Origin: an uncultured Hoeflea sp.
Lineage (GTDB): Bacteria; Pseudomonadota; Alphaproteobacteria; Rhizobiales; Rhizobiaceae
Length of the DNA stretch: 64,000 nt
Reading direction: 5' to 3'
NCBI RefSeq assembly: GCF_947501405.1
Contig: NZ_CANMVK010000002.1
Location: forward strand, 124,001-188,000
The position numbers were made by a program, and so were the translations under genes. Position 1 is the first letter of the stretch. Every line of letters begins with the position of its first letter. The notes under the pieces were generated by a model. The model did not search any database and had not been told where the DNA came from. It saw nothing but the letters and a program-made list of their open reading frames with translations. Below, piece by piece: positions 1 through 8,023 of this stretch.

Positions 1-1
1 C

Positions 2-430
2 CAGACCGGCGATGCCTGGTTCACCCTGATCCTGATGGATGTCTGGCACTGGACGTCACTGGTGGTGCTGTTGGCCTATGCCGGACTGGTGTCGATCCCC
101 GACGCCTATTATCAGGCTGCCAAGATCGATGGGGCGTCCTCCTGGGCGATCTTTCGTTACATCCAGTTGCCCAAGATGAAGCGGGTGCTGACCATCGCCA
201 TCCTGCTGCGCTTCATGGATTCCTTCAACATCTACACCGAACCTTCGGTGCTGACCGGTGGCGGACCGGGCAATTCGACCACGCTGTTGTCGATTGATCT
301 GGTCAAGATCGCGCTTGGCCAGTTCGACCTTGGGCCCGCAGCCGCGATGTCACTGATCTACTTCCTGGTGATCCTGTTAATGAGCTGGATCTTCTACACC
401 GTCATGACCCGCGACGAGGCGAACCAATGA
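2..430 (+). CDS. glpP: ABC transporter permease, glycerol type (3' end only)
   Basis: C-terminal 142 residues of an inner-membrane permease of the carbohydrate ABC family; the reading frame is open to the window edge, so the true start lies upstream. The cytoplasmic EAA loop that contacts the ATPase is visible (YYQAAKIDGASSW, about 40 residues into the visible part), followed by a Pro-rich turn and two hydrophobic segments. It overlaps the next permease gene by ATGA, so the two are translationally coupled and should form a heterodimeric pore. The next two genes match the rhizobial glycerol transporter set (glpP-glpQ-DUF2160), which is why glycerol is proposed as substrate. Family is certain; substrate is inferred from neighbours. 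Confidence 0.85.
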   Translation, partial: QTGDAWFTLILMDVWHWTSLVVLLAYAGLVSIPDAYYQAAKIDGASSWAIFRYIQLPKMKRVLTIAILLRFMDSFNIYTEPSVLTGGGPGNSTTLLSIDLVKIALGQFDLGPAAAMSLIYFLVILLMSWIFYTVMTRDEANQ

Positions 431-1227
431 GACGTCTAACCTGGCTAGTTCCGACGATCTACATCCTGTTTCTGATGCTGCCGATCTACTGGCTGGTGTC
501 GATGTCGTTCAAGACCACCAACGAGATTTTGGGATCGTTCACGCTGTTTCCGCAGAGCTTCACGCTCGAGAATTACCGCGTCATCTTCACCGACCCGACC
601 TGGTATAATGGCTATATCAACTCGCTGATCTATGTCTCGATCAACACCGTGCTTTCGGTCTGCATCGCATTGCCCGCGGCCTACGCGTTTTCGCGCTACC
701 GGTTCCTGGGCGACAAGCACCTGTTCTTTTGGCTGCTGACCAACCGGATGGCCCCGGCCGCAGTCTTCGCGCTGCCGTTCTTCCAGCTCTATTCGGCGAT
801 CGGCATTTTTGACACGCATCTGGCGGTGGCGCTCGCGCATACGCTGTTCAACGTGCCGCTGGCGGTCTGGATCCTTGAGGGCTTCATGTCGGGCGTGCCC
901 AAACAGCTTGACGAGACCGCCTATATCGACGGCTATTCCTTCCCGAATTTCTTTGTCCGCATCTTCGTGCCGACCATTGCGGCTGGTATCGGCGTGGCGG
1001 CCTTCTTCTGCTTCATGTTCTCCTGGGTGGAGCTGCTGCTGGCCAAGACGCTCACCGCCGTGGCCGCCAAACCGATCGCCGCGACCATGACCAAGACCGC
1101 CTCATCCTCCGGCTACGAGCTGGGACTGCTGGCGGCGGCGGGCACACTGACCATCATTCCGGGCGCCATCGTGATCTATTTCGTCCGCAACTACATCGCC
1201 AAGGGCTTTGCCCTCGGGCGGGTCTGA
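427..1227 (+). CDS. glpQ: ABC transporter permease, glycerol type
   Basis: A 266-residue inner-membrane permease of the MalG type, with about six membrane segments beginning at residues 7-27. The EAA-type loop is ETAYIDGYS (residues 163-171), preceded by the usual MSGVPKQLD. The C-terminus (TASSSGYELGLLAAAGTL, ending GFALGRV) is the form I associate with the rhizobial glycerol uptake permease GlpQ. It starts by ATGA overlap with the preceding permease and is followed 19 bases later by a DUF2160 membrane protein, which is the same order as in the glycerol operon. It should pair with the upstream permease; the ATPases and the binding protein are not in the visible part. Family assignment is firm; glycerol is a context-based inference. 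Confidence 0.88.
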   Translation: MRRLTWLVPTIYILFLMLPIYWLVSMSFKTTNEILGSFTLFPQSFTLENYRVIFTDPTWYNGYINSLIYVSINTVLSVCIALPAAYAFSRYRFLGDKHLFFWLLTNRMAPAAVFALPFFQLYSAIGIFDTHLAVALAHTLFNVPLAVWILEGFMSGVPKQLDETAYIDGYSFPNFFVRIFVPTIAAGIGVAAFFCFMFSWVELLLAKTLTAVAAKPIAATMTKTASSSGYELGLLAAAGTLTIIPGAIVIYFVRNYIAKGFALGRV

Positions 1228-1246
1228 GCCTGAAAGGAGCGGCACA

Positions 1247-1570
1247 ATGGAAGATATTGTGATGTTTTCGCAAGACTGGTGGACCCAGCCACTTGGCACC
1301 TGGATGGCCTGGACCCGGGCGACGGTTGGCTTTTTTGTCTTTATCGTCACGGCCATCGCCGCCATGGGCGTATGGGAGTATTACAGCCCCGGCGGCGCGC
1401 CCCGGCGCGGGGTCTTCGCCATCGACACCACCCGCGGCGATCGGTTGTTCCTGTCGCTTCTGGGCAGCGCCTTCATCTTCATGGCCTGGCTGTTCATCTT
1501 CGGCGCGCCGCTGTGGTGGCCGCTGGGAATCTGCGCCATCTGGGCGGTGTTCGTGTTTCGCTACGTGTGA
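1247..1570 (+). CDS. DUF2160 small membrane protein of the glycerol transporter operon
   Basis: A 107-residue protein with three hydrophobic segments (about residues 20-40, 63-83 and 85-103). The start chosen is the ATG preceded by AAAGGAGC with a 6-base gap; an upstream in-frame ATG overlaps glpQ and has no ribosome binding site. Its size, the WWTQPLGTWMAWT opening and its place right after glpQ match the DUF2160 family that accompanies glycerol ABC transporters, where it is an accessory membrane component of unknown mechanism. In the rhizobial operon the next gene is the substrate-binding protein glpV; here the strand switches immediately, so glpV is missing from this position. Confidence 0.85.
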   Translation: MEDIVMFSQDWWTQPLGTWMAWTRATVGFFVFIVTAIAAMGVWEYYSPGGAPRRGVFAIDTTRGDRLFLSLLGSAFIFMAWLFIFGAPLWWPLGICAIWAVFVFRYV

Positions 1571-1597
1571 ATGCCGGTGGTTTGACAAAGCGGCCTT

Positions 1598-1619
1598 GCC
1601 TCGGGTTTTGACCCCAGGC
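1598..1619. terminator. Short hairpin between convergent genes
   Basis: Arms GCCTCGGG and CCCCAGGC pair with one mismatch around the loop TTTTGA, in the 59-base gap between the end of the glycerol operon and the end of the C-methyltransferase gene on the other strand. No T-run follows on either side, so it could slow or stop transcription from both directions but is not a textbook intrinsic terminator. Confidence 0.3.
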
Positions 1620-1629
1620 AGTCCCATGC

Positions 1630-2853
1630 TCAGTCCACCCGAAGCTCCGGAACGGCGGTGACGAACCGGGTTCCCCGGGCGGCGAGCCCGGCATTCTGGG
1701 CGCGAACCTCGTCGGAGATGTTCCAGGGCAGGATCAGCAGGTAATCCGGCGGGTTCTCGTCAAGCGCCGATGGCGCCAGAATGGGAATCCGGCTGCCCGG
1801 CATGTACCTTCCGGTCTTAGACGGCGCGGCGTCCACGATGAAGGGCAGCAGGTCCGGCCGGACGCCGGCATAATTGAGAAGCGTGTTGCCCTTCGCCGCA
1901 GCACCATAGCCCGCGACGCTAAGGCCTTCGCGCCTGGCGCAAAGCAGGAACTCCAGAAGCCCGTTCTTGACCGCATCCGCCTTGGCTTGAAAGCCTTGAT
2001 AAAAACCGTCTGTGTTCATGCCGCGGCGGTTTTCTTCCGCGAGAAGACTGGCCACCACTGACGCATCCTTGTGCCCCGCATCTTGGTGACAGCCATAAAT
2101 GCGCAGACTGCCGCCATGGGTCGGAAGCTCCTCGACATCGAAGATGCGTAGCCCGGCCTGCTTGAAAATCCGTACCGCCGTCAGCAGGGACAGATAGGAA
2201 AAATGTTCATGATAGACGGTGTCGAATTGGCTGAACTCCACGAGCCGCATCAGATGCGGAAATTCGAGTGTGATAACGCCTTCGGATTTCAGCGCGGTTG
2301 CCAGCCCTAAGGTGAAATCATTGATGTCGGGCACATGCGCAAACACGTTGTTGCCGGCGATCAGATCCGCCTTGCGGCCCTCATTGGCCAGTTGCGTGGC
2401 AAGCCCTGAACCAAAGAATTCGCGAAGCGTTGGCACGCCTATCGATTCGGCCGCTGCCGCAGTGCTTGCGGTGGGTTCGATGCCCAGGCAGGCAATGTCC
2501 GCGGCAACGAAATTCTTCAAAAGATAGCCGTCATTTGACGCCACCTCGATGACGAAGCTTTCCCGGTCGAGGCCGAAGCGCCGCGTCACCAGTTCGGCAT
2601 AGGCTTTGGCGTGATCCAGCCAACTGCGCGAGGTCGAGGAGAAATAGGCGTATTCGGCGTTGAAAAACTCCGCCTCCGCCGCGTAATCCTCAGTTTGAAC
2701 CAGCCGGCAATTGCGGCAGACAAACAGCCGCAGCGGATAGTGCAGCTCCGGTATGCGCAGATTTTCCGCCGACAGATAGGCGTTGGATGGAGGCGCGCTG
2801 CCCAGATCGAGGAAAACCTGGTCGAGCGGCGTATGGCAGTGACGGCAATTCAT
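1630..2853 (-). CDS. NDP-hexose C-methyltransferase
   Basis: A 407-residue cytosolic SAM-dependent methyltransferase of the TylCIII/NovU type, which adds a methyl group to C3 of a 4-keto-6-deoxy sugar nucleotide. Three parts are visible: an N-terminal zinc-binding domain with C3/C6 and C46/C49; a central SAM-binding fold with EVASNDG at 103-109; and a C-terminal family domain with AGYGAAAKGNTLLNY near residue 310. It is the last gene of a four-gene minus-strand operon and overlaps the epimerase gene by ATGA. With rfbF and rfbG upstream, the substrate is probably CDP-4-keto-6-deoxyglucose or its epimer, giving a branched-chain 6-deoxyhexose. Methylation at C3 rather than C5 is inferred from the family, not shown by the sequence. 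Confidence 0.85.
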   Translation of the reverse strand: MNCRHCHTPLDQVFLDLGSAPPSNAYLSAENLRIPELHYPLRLFVCRNCRLVQTEDYAAEAEFFNAEYAYFSSTSRSWLDHAKAYAELVTRRFGLDRESFVIEVASNDGYLLKNFVAADIACLGIEPTASTAAAAESIGVPTLREFFGSGLATQLANEGRKADLIAGNNVFAHVPDINDFTLGLATALKSEGVITLEFPHLMRLVEFSQFDTVYHEHFSYLSLLTAVRIFKQAGLRIFDVEELPTHGGSLRIYGCHQDAGHKDASVVASLLAEENRRGMNTDGFYQGFQAKADAVKNGLLEFLLCARREGLSVAGYGAAAKGNTLLNYAGVRPDLLPFIVDAAPSKTGRYMPGSRIPILAPSALDENPPDYLLILPWNISDEVRAQNAGLAARGTRFVTAVPELRVD

Positions 2854-3398
2854 AACGCGATCGGCTCCAGGTCGCTGAGCAGCGGGTGCGACCGGTCCCG
2901 GTCGGAGATCTCCGAGACCGGCAGCGGCCAGTCGATCCCGACGCCATCGTCATCAAAGCGAAGCCCGCCCTCGTGATCGCGATTGTAGGCCGCCGAATGG
3001 CAGTAAAGCACCTCGGTGTCAGGGGCGAGCGTCTGGAAGCCATGTGCCACGCCTTGGGGCACATAGATCATGGTTCCTTGAGCCGCGACCAGCTCCAGCG
3101 CGGTCCAGCGGCCGAAGCTGCCCGAGCCCCGGCGCAAATCCACCAACGCATCAAACATGGCGCCCCGGACGCAGCGCACCAGCTTGGCTTCCGCGGCCGG
3201 CGGGCGTTGAAAATGCAAGCCCCTGAGCGTGCCTTTGTGCGCGCTGCAAGAGGCATTCATCTGCACCCATCGGGTTTCCAACCCTTGCGCGGCGAACTCC
3301 TCCGCGCAAAAGATCCGCGCAAAAAACCCCCGGTCGTCTCCGATCGGTTCGGGATCGATCCGGAAGGCGCCGGCAATCGGGAGGGGCGTGAAGATCAT
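2850..3398 (-). CDS. NDP-4-keto-6-deoxyhexose 3,5-epimerase (RfbC family)
   Basis: A 182-residue cupin-fold epimerase of the RfbC/RmlC family. Visible family features are the GTLRGLHFQ strand with catalytic His62, the following basic residues (K72, R75), YVPQGVAHGF near 112-121, and the Tyr138 region (AAYNRDHEGG) where RmlC has its catalytic Tyr. Length is usual for the family. It overlaps rfbG and the C-methyltransferase gene by 4 bases each. Because the operon starts with a CDP-sugar synthase rather than a dTDP one, it most likely works on CDP-4-keto-6-deoxyglucose, epimerising C3 and/or C5 before or after C-methylation, so it is not expected to be the rhamnose enzyme. Confidence 0.85.
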   Translation of the reverse strand: MIFTPLPIAGAFRIDPEPIGDDRGFFARIFCAEEFAAQGLETRWVQMNASCSAHKGTLRGLHFQRPPAAEAKLVRCVRGAMFDALVDLRRGSGSFGRWTALELVAAQGTMIYVPQGVAHGFQTLAPDTEVLYCHSAAYNRDHEGGLRFDDDGVGIDWPLPVSEISDRDRSHPLLSDLEPIAL

Positions 3399-4438
3399 CC
3401 CGCCTCGAACTCCGCGATCTGGGCAAGGCTGAGATCGAGCGCCGAAGCGCCTTGATCAACGCCGCGATACCAGGACATCGTTCGAGCCACCGCCGTCTCG
3501 AACGGCCAGCGCGGCGACCAGTCAAGATGCAGCCGCGCCATGTCGCTGGCCACCGAGAGCAGCCCGGCTTCGTGCGGCGCCGACGGATCGGACATATCGC
3601 GCCATGCGCCCGGCCAGAGGGTCAGGGCTTCCGCCACGAGGTCTCCGACGGTGCGGAAGTCGCCGGCGGCGGGGCCGAAATTATAGGCTCTGGCGTGGGA
3701 GATGTCGGCGTGCAGCCGGGCCGCCAGTTCGAGATATCCGGACAACGGGTCAAGCACATGCTGCCAGGGGCGCACCGAGGCCGGGTTGCGGACCTCGATC
3801 GATTGGCTGCCCTGCAGGGCCCGGACAATATCCGGCAGGATGCGGTTTTCGGCAAAGTCGCCGCCGCCGATCACATTGCCGGCCCGCGCCGTGGCGATCC
3901 GCAATCGGTTTTCATTGGCGTAGCTGTCGCGCCAGCTCGCCACAAGCATTTCGGTCGCAGCCTTGGAAGCGCTGTAGAGATCGTGTCCGCCCAACCGGTC
4001 GCTCTCCCGGTAGGGGTGCTGCCACTCGCGGTTCTCATAAATCTTGTCGGTCGTCACCACGATCAGCGTTGCCGGATCGCCTGTCTCGCGCAGCGCATCA
4101 AGCAGATGCAGCGTGCCGCCGACATTGGTTTGCCAGGTTTCCACCGGCGCCGCGTAGGAGCGCAGCACCAGCGGCTGTGCGGCCAGATGAAACACGATCT
4201 CGGGTTTGACTGCATTCACACGCCGCGCCACCACGTCGGCGTCCCGGATGTCGCCAATGACGTGATCGAGCCGGGAAGAAAGGCCGAGACTGTCAAACAG
4301 GCTGGGGTCGGTGTCGGGCACAAGCGCCAGACCATGCACTTGCGCACCCATCTCGCTCAGCCACAGCGACAGCCAGCTCCCTTTGAAACCGGTATGTCCG
4401 GTCACCAGCACCCGGCGATTGCGCCAGAATTCCCTCAT
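3395..4438 (-). CDS. rfbG: CDP-glucose 4,6-dehydratase
   Basis: A 347-residue extended SDR enzyme converting CDP-glucose to CDP-4-keto-6-deoxyglucose. It shows the NAD-binding VTGHTGFKG (12-20), the catalytic TTDK (129-132) and the YxxxK pair (Tyr155, Lys159) in DLYSASK. The GFKGSW form after the nucleotide-binding Gly residues is typical of RfbG. The start was placed at the ATG that overlaps the rfbF stop codon (ATGA); an upstream in-frame start would lie well inside rfbF. Second gene of the operon rfbF-rfbG-epimerase-C-methyltransferase. Confidence 0.93.
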   Translation of the reverse strand: MREFWRNRRVLVTGHTGFKGSWLSLWLSEMGAQVHGLALVPDTDPSLFDSLGLSSRLDHVIGDIRDADVVARRVNAVKPEIVFHLAAQPLVLRSYAAPVETWQTNVGGTLHLLDALRETGDPATLIVVTTDKIYENREWQHPYRESDRLGGHDLYSASKAATEMLVASWRDSYANENRLRIATARAGNVIGGGDFAENRILPDIVRALQGSQSIEVRNPASVRPWQHVLDPLSGYLELAARLHADISHARAYNFGPAAGDFRTVGDLVAEALTLWPGAWRDMSDPSAPHEAGLLSVASDMARLHLDWSPRWPFETAVARTMSWYRGVDQGASALDLSLAQIAEFEAG

Positions 4439-5208
4439 GCCCAGCTTTTCCAGGGCGGCTGGTCGGTGGCCCACAGCCGTTCGAGGTTTTCCTTGTCGCG
4501 CAGCGTGTCCATGGAGGCCCAGAACCCGTCATGTTTCCAGACCGCCAATTGGCCGTCTGCCGCAAGCCCCTCCATCGGCGCGCCTTCGAGATTGTCGCTG
4601 TCGCCGGAAATCCTGTCGATGATCGAGGGTTCGCAGACGAAAAACCCGCCACTGACCCAGCGCCCGTCGCCGCGCGGTTTCTCGAGAAACTGGGTCACCC
4701 GGTCGTTGTCGATTTCAAGCGCGCCGAACCGGCCGGCGGGCTGCACCGCGGTAATGGTCGCGGCGACCTTCTGCTGGCGGTGGAACTCGATCACCCGTGA
4801 GATGTCGAGATCGGTGACCCCGTCGCCATAGGTCAGGCAGAAAGTAGAGTCGAGATGCTGACGCACGCGCTTGAGCCGACCGCCCGTCTGGGTGTCGGCG
4901 CCGGTATCCACCAGGGTCACCTTCCAGGGGTCGGCATAGCGCTGATGCACTTCCATGGAGTTCTGCGACAGATCGATCGTCACATCCGACATGTGCAGGA
5001 AGTAGTTGGCGAAATACTCCTTGATGATGTAGCCCTTGTAGCCGCAGCAGACCACGAATTCGGTGATGCCGTGGGCCCCATAGAGCTTCATGATGTGCCA
5101 AAGAATCGGCTTGCCGCCGATCTCGATCATCGGTTTGGGCTTGAGATGCGATTCCTCGCTGATCCGGGTCCCGAGCCCGCCGGCCAGAATGACTGCTTTC
5201 AAGGACAT
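4435..5208 (-). CDS. rfbF: Glucose-1-phosphate cytidylyltransferase
   Basis: A 257-residue nucleotidyltransferase making CDP-glucose from glucose-1-phosphate and CTP, the entry step to CDP-6-deoxy sugars. The N-terminal signature is AGGLGTRISEES (9-20) followed by KPKPM, and the body contains GYKGYIIKEYF and LTYGDGVTD, all typical of RfbF rather than of the dTDP-specific RmlA. First gene of the four-gene minus-strand operon. The 298 bases between it and the divergent GT25 gene hold the presumed promoters; the stretch near 5260-5290 is relatively AT-rich, but no clear boxes could be assigned. Confidence 0.95.
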   Translation of the reverse strand: MSLKAVILAGGLGTRISEESHLKPKPMIEIGGKPILWHIMKLYGAHGITEFVVCCGYKGYIIKEYFANYFLHMSDVTIDLSQNSMEVHQRYADPWKVTLVDTGADTQTGGRLKRVRQHLDSTFCLTYGDGVTDLDISRVIEFHRQQKVAATITAVQPAGRFGALEIDNDRVTQFLEKPRGDGRWVSGGFFVCEPSIIDRISGDSDNLEGAPMEGLAADGQLAVWKHDGFWASMDTLRDKENLERLWATDQPPWKSWA

Positions 5209-5506
5209 GGCGCGCGGTCTTTCTCCGGTATCGGGGTTTGCAACAGGACGAGGCGGGCCATGTGAATCACACTGTTTTTAAGTTTAGGCATGGAAAATGC
5301 ACCACCGCCCGGCCATTCGCAACGCCAAGCTTTGCCCTGTACAGGGGCAGATGGCCTTTATACCGGCCGAATGGCGCGAGTTGACGCGTCCATATTGGCG
5401 CTTGCGGCAACAAATCCCGGTCGTCTACAACACATTCGGATTTGCAACGGGTTCTGGCTGGCGCGCATTGCGCGATCAGCATTGTCCCGCAGAGGACACG
5501 GGCGCA

Positions 5507-6265
5507 ATGAGCGGGACCGGCGATATCGAGGCCTTCATCATTCATCTGGCGCGCGCCGAGGCGCGGCGGTCGCAGGTTGACCGGATCCGGTCCGACTGCC
5601 CGTTGCCGGTGCGGATCCTCGACGCTGTGGATGGCCGGGCGCTGTCGCCGGCGGACATTGATGCTGTCTATTGCCGATCCGGCCTTCACACGCCGCGCTA
5701 TCCGTTTGAACCGACGATCGGAGAGATCGGCTGCTTTCTTAGCCACCGCAAGGCATGGCAAGCCATCGTCGCAAGCGGTCTCGAGGCCGGGTTGGTGTTT
5801 GAGGATGATGTGCAAGTTGACACTACAGCATTTCGAGCGGCTCTGGACCTGGCCCGTACACATATCTCCCAATACGGGATCATCCAGTTTCAGGTGCGTG
5901 AAATCACAGATCAAGGCCCGGCAATCGCCTCCGCGGATGCTGTACGGCTCACCCGTCCGGTTCTGGTGCCCCTCAGGGCGTCCTGCACGCTCTATTCGCG
6001 CCAGGCGGCACAACAGCTTCTCGACAGGACACTCCGCTTTGACCGTCCCGTCGACACTTTCATGCAAATGCATTGGCTGACCGGATTGAGGCCGCTGATC
6101 GCAGTGCCGTCCGGCGTGGGCGACAACAGCCGCGAAATCGGCGGCACCACCATTCAGGCCAAAAATCTGCCATGGCTCAAACGCCTCCGCCGCGAAGTGC
6201 TCCGCCCGCTTTACCGCGCACGCATCCGGGCATTGTCGCGCAGCAACGACCAGCCGCCGGACTGA
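5507..6265 (+). CDS. Glycosyltransferase family 25 protein
   Basis: A 252-residue LPS-type glycosyltransferase of family GT25. Visible features are the N-terminal strand IEAFIIHLARAEAR (7-20), the family motif IGCFLSH (74-80) and the metal/nucleotide-binding FEDDV (98-102). The frame stays open upstream to 5297, but the extra 70 residues do not resemble GT25 sequence and the family pattern starts right after Met at 5507, so the shorter start is preferred. No signal peptide is seen; it should act on the cytoplasmic face of the inner membrane. It is the first of three plus-strand glycan genes lying between two sugar-nucleotide operons. Donor and acceptor are unknown. Confidence 0.82.
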   Translation: MSGTGDIEAFIIHLARAEARRSQVDRIRSDCPLPVRILDAVDGRALSPADIDAVYCRSGLHTPRYPFEPTIGEIGCFLSHRKAWQAIVASGLEAGLVFEDDVQVDTTAFRAALDLARTHISQYGIIQFQVREITDQGPAIASADAVRLTRPVLVPLRASCTLYSRQAAQQLLDRTLRFDRPVDTFMQMHWLTGLRPLIAVPSGVGDNSREIGGTTIQAKNLPWLKRLRREVLRPLYRARIRALSRSNDQPPD

Positions 6266-6328
6266 GCCGCGCCGCGCGAGCTCGCCGGTATCTGGACCAT
6301 CCGTCGGGAATGGGATATCCAGCCGCCC

Positions 6329-7120
6329 ATGTCCGCATTCGACACCATCATTGCCAGCCTGTTGCCGCCGAAACTCGCACTGTCGCTCGCTCGCCGGCTG
6401 ATGAAGTCGGCCGGCATCGGCTATGGCGGCATTGTCGCCAAATCGGGTGAGATCACGGCCGCCGCAACGGCGCTCGCCCGTGCGGGCGTCCAGACCCCGG
6501 CTCCGGTTCTGTTCGATGTCGGCGGCAATGTTGGCGAGTGGACACTGGCTGCCAAGCAGATGTGGCCTGCCGCCACAGTGCATGCCTTTGAGCCCTCGGC
6601 GAGCCATCTGCAAAAATTCAATGCAGCCACCGGAAAGCTTGATGGCGTGACCGTCAATGCGGCCGCCCTGGGTGCCGAGCCCGGTGAAGCGGTGCTTTAC
6701 AAGGACTCCGAGATCACCGGACTGGCCTCGATGACCAAGCGGGATCTCACCCATGTCGGCCTGACGATGGAATTGAGCGAGACCATCCGGGTCGACACGC
6801 TGGATCGATATTGTGCTGCGCATGACGTTGCAGCGATCGATCTGCTCAAGATCGATGTCGAAGGCCATGAGATGGATGTGCTCACCGGTGGTCTTGACCT
6901 GCTCAATCAACGGCAAGTGGCCGTGGTTCAGTTCGAATTCGGCGGCTGCAACATCGATACGCGCAGCTTCTTCAAGGACTTTTTCGATTTTTTCGAGTCC
7001 CGCCGTTACGCGCTTTATATCCTCGGGCCAGGTGGCCGGCTCAATCCGGTGACGCGCTACCGTGAATTCAACGAACAGTTCGCGACCACCAACTATATCG
7101 CCATTCGGCAACCGGAATAA
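6329..7120 (+). CDS. FkbM family methyltransferase
   Basis: A 263-residue SAM-dependent methyltransferase of the FkbM type. The SAM site reads FDVGGNVGE (62-70), the acidic loop HAFEPS follows (85-90), and the family motif LKIDVEGHE is at 173-181. FkbM proteins O-methylate hydroxyls of sugars or polyketides; next to glycosyltransferase genes the target is most likely a glycan residue, for instance as a chain cap. It lies 63 bases after the GT25 gene and 6 bases before the GT11 gene, so the three are probably one operon. The exact substrate cannot be read from sequence. Confidence 0.85.
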   Translation: MSAFDTIIASLLPPKLALSLARRLMKSAGIGYGGIVAKSGEITAAATALARAGVQTPAPVLFDVGGNVGEWTLAAKQMWPAATVHAFEPSASHLQKFNAATGKLDGVTVNAAALGAEPGEAVLYKDSEITGLASMTKRDLTHVGLTMELSETIRVDTLDRYCAAHDVAAIDLLKIDVEGHEMDVLTGGLDLLNQRQVAVVQFEFGGCNIDTRSFFKDFFDFFESRRYALYILGPGGRLNPVTRYREFNEQFATTNYIAIRQPE

Positions 7121-7126
7121 GCAGAC

Positions 7127-7999
7127 ATGACACAACCCCATGTGATCTCGCGCCTTCACGGCGGGCTCGGCAATCAGCTTTTTCAGTATGCGGTCGGCCG
7201 CGCCGTAGCCCTGAGGACCGGTGCCGAGTTGTTGCTCGATGCGCGCCTGTTCACCGATGCCAATCCGTTTCAGTATGATCTTGGGCATTTTCAGATCGAG
7301 GCCCGTGTTGCCGCCGAAAACGAGTTGCCGCCCGCCAAGGATCGCAAGATTGCCTATGGCTTGTGGCGGTTGTTCGGGCGCTCGCCGCGCTTTGTTCGCG
7401 AACGGGGATTGGCCTATAATAAGCGGATCGCGACCATCACTGCCGACTGCTACCTGCACGGCTATTTCCAGTCTCAGCGCTATTTCGCCGACATTGCGCC
7501 AACGCTGTGGAGCGATTTGAAGTTCAAACAGCCCATCACCGGTGAAAACGCCCGCATGGCCGAGCGGATCGGAATCGGTCCGTCTGTATCGATGCATATC
7601 CGCCGTGGCGACTACATCACCAACGCCAAGGCCCAGGCCGCACATGGGTCGACGGATCTTGGCTATTACGAACGCGCGCTCGCGGAAATCCGGTCCCGGA
7701 TCGGGCAGGATCCCGTGGTCTATCTGTTCTCCAACGATCCGCAATGGGTCCGCGAGAACATGCAGCTTGACGCCGAACTGGTGCCGGTGGCCATCAATGA
7801 CGGGCGGACCGCCCATGAGGACCTGCGGCTGATGAGCCTTTGCGACCACAATATCATCGCCAATTCCACATTTTCCTGGTGGGGCGCCTGGCTAAATCCG
7901 TCCCATTCAAAAATCGTTGTCGCGCCGGCGCGGTGGTTTGCCGATCCGAAACTCTCCAATCCCGACATCACCCCGCCGGGCTGGCTGCGGCTCGAATAG
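7127..7999 (+). CDS. GT11 glycosyltransferase (alpha-1,2-fucosyl- or colitosyltransferase)
   Basis: A 290-residue family GT11 enzyme. Diagnostic motifs are HGGLGNQLFQY (11-21), the GDP-sugar-binding HIRRGDY (157-163) and the C-terminal NSTFSWWGAWL. GT11 enzymes transfer L-fucose from GDP-L-fucose in alpha-1,2 linkage. The neighbouring minus-strand operon appears to make GDP-L-colitose (3-deoxy-L-fucose), and in E. coli O55 the colitosyltransferase WbgN is of this fucosyltransferase type (from memory), so the donor here may be GDP-colitose. Family is firm; donor is inference. Confidence 0.88.
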   Translation: MTQPHVISRLHGGLGNQLFQYAVGRAVALRTGAELLLDARLFTDANPFQYDLGHFQIEARVAAENELPPAKDRKIAYGLWRLFGRSPRFVRERGLAYNKRIATITADCYLHGYFQSQRYFADIAPTLWSDLKFKQPITGENARMAERIGIGPSVSMHIRRGDYITNAKAQAAHGSTDLGYYERALAEIRSRIGQDPVVYLFSNDPQWVRENMQLDAELVPVAINDGRTAHEDLRLMSLCDHNIIANSTFSWWGAWLNPSHSKIVVAPARWFADPKLSNPDITPPGWLRLE

Positions 8000-8023
8000 C
8001 CATCGCCAGTTACAGCGGCAGCG

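Noticed and set aside
3452-4831. A 459-codon plus-strand frame opposite rfbG and rfbF
   Set aside because: Antisense to two genes with intact catalytic motifs; translation is Arg/Gly/His-rich without any domain.
5267-7849. An 860-codon open frame on the minus strand across the glycan genes
   Set aside because: It lies opposite the GT25, FkbM and GT11 genes, which have clear family motifs; its translation is low-complexity with no domain. It is an antisense shadow caused by high GC at third positions.
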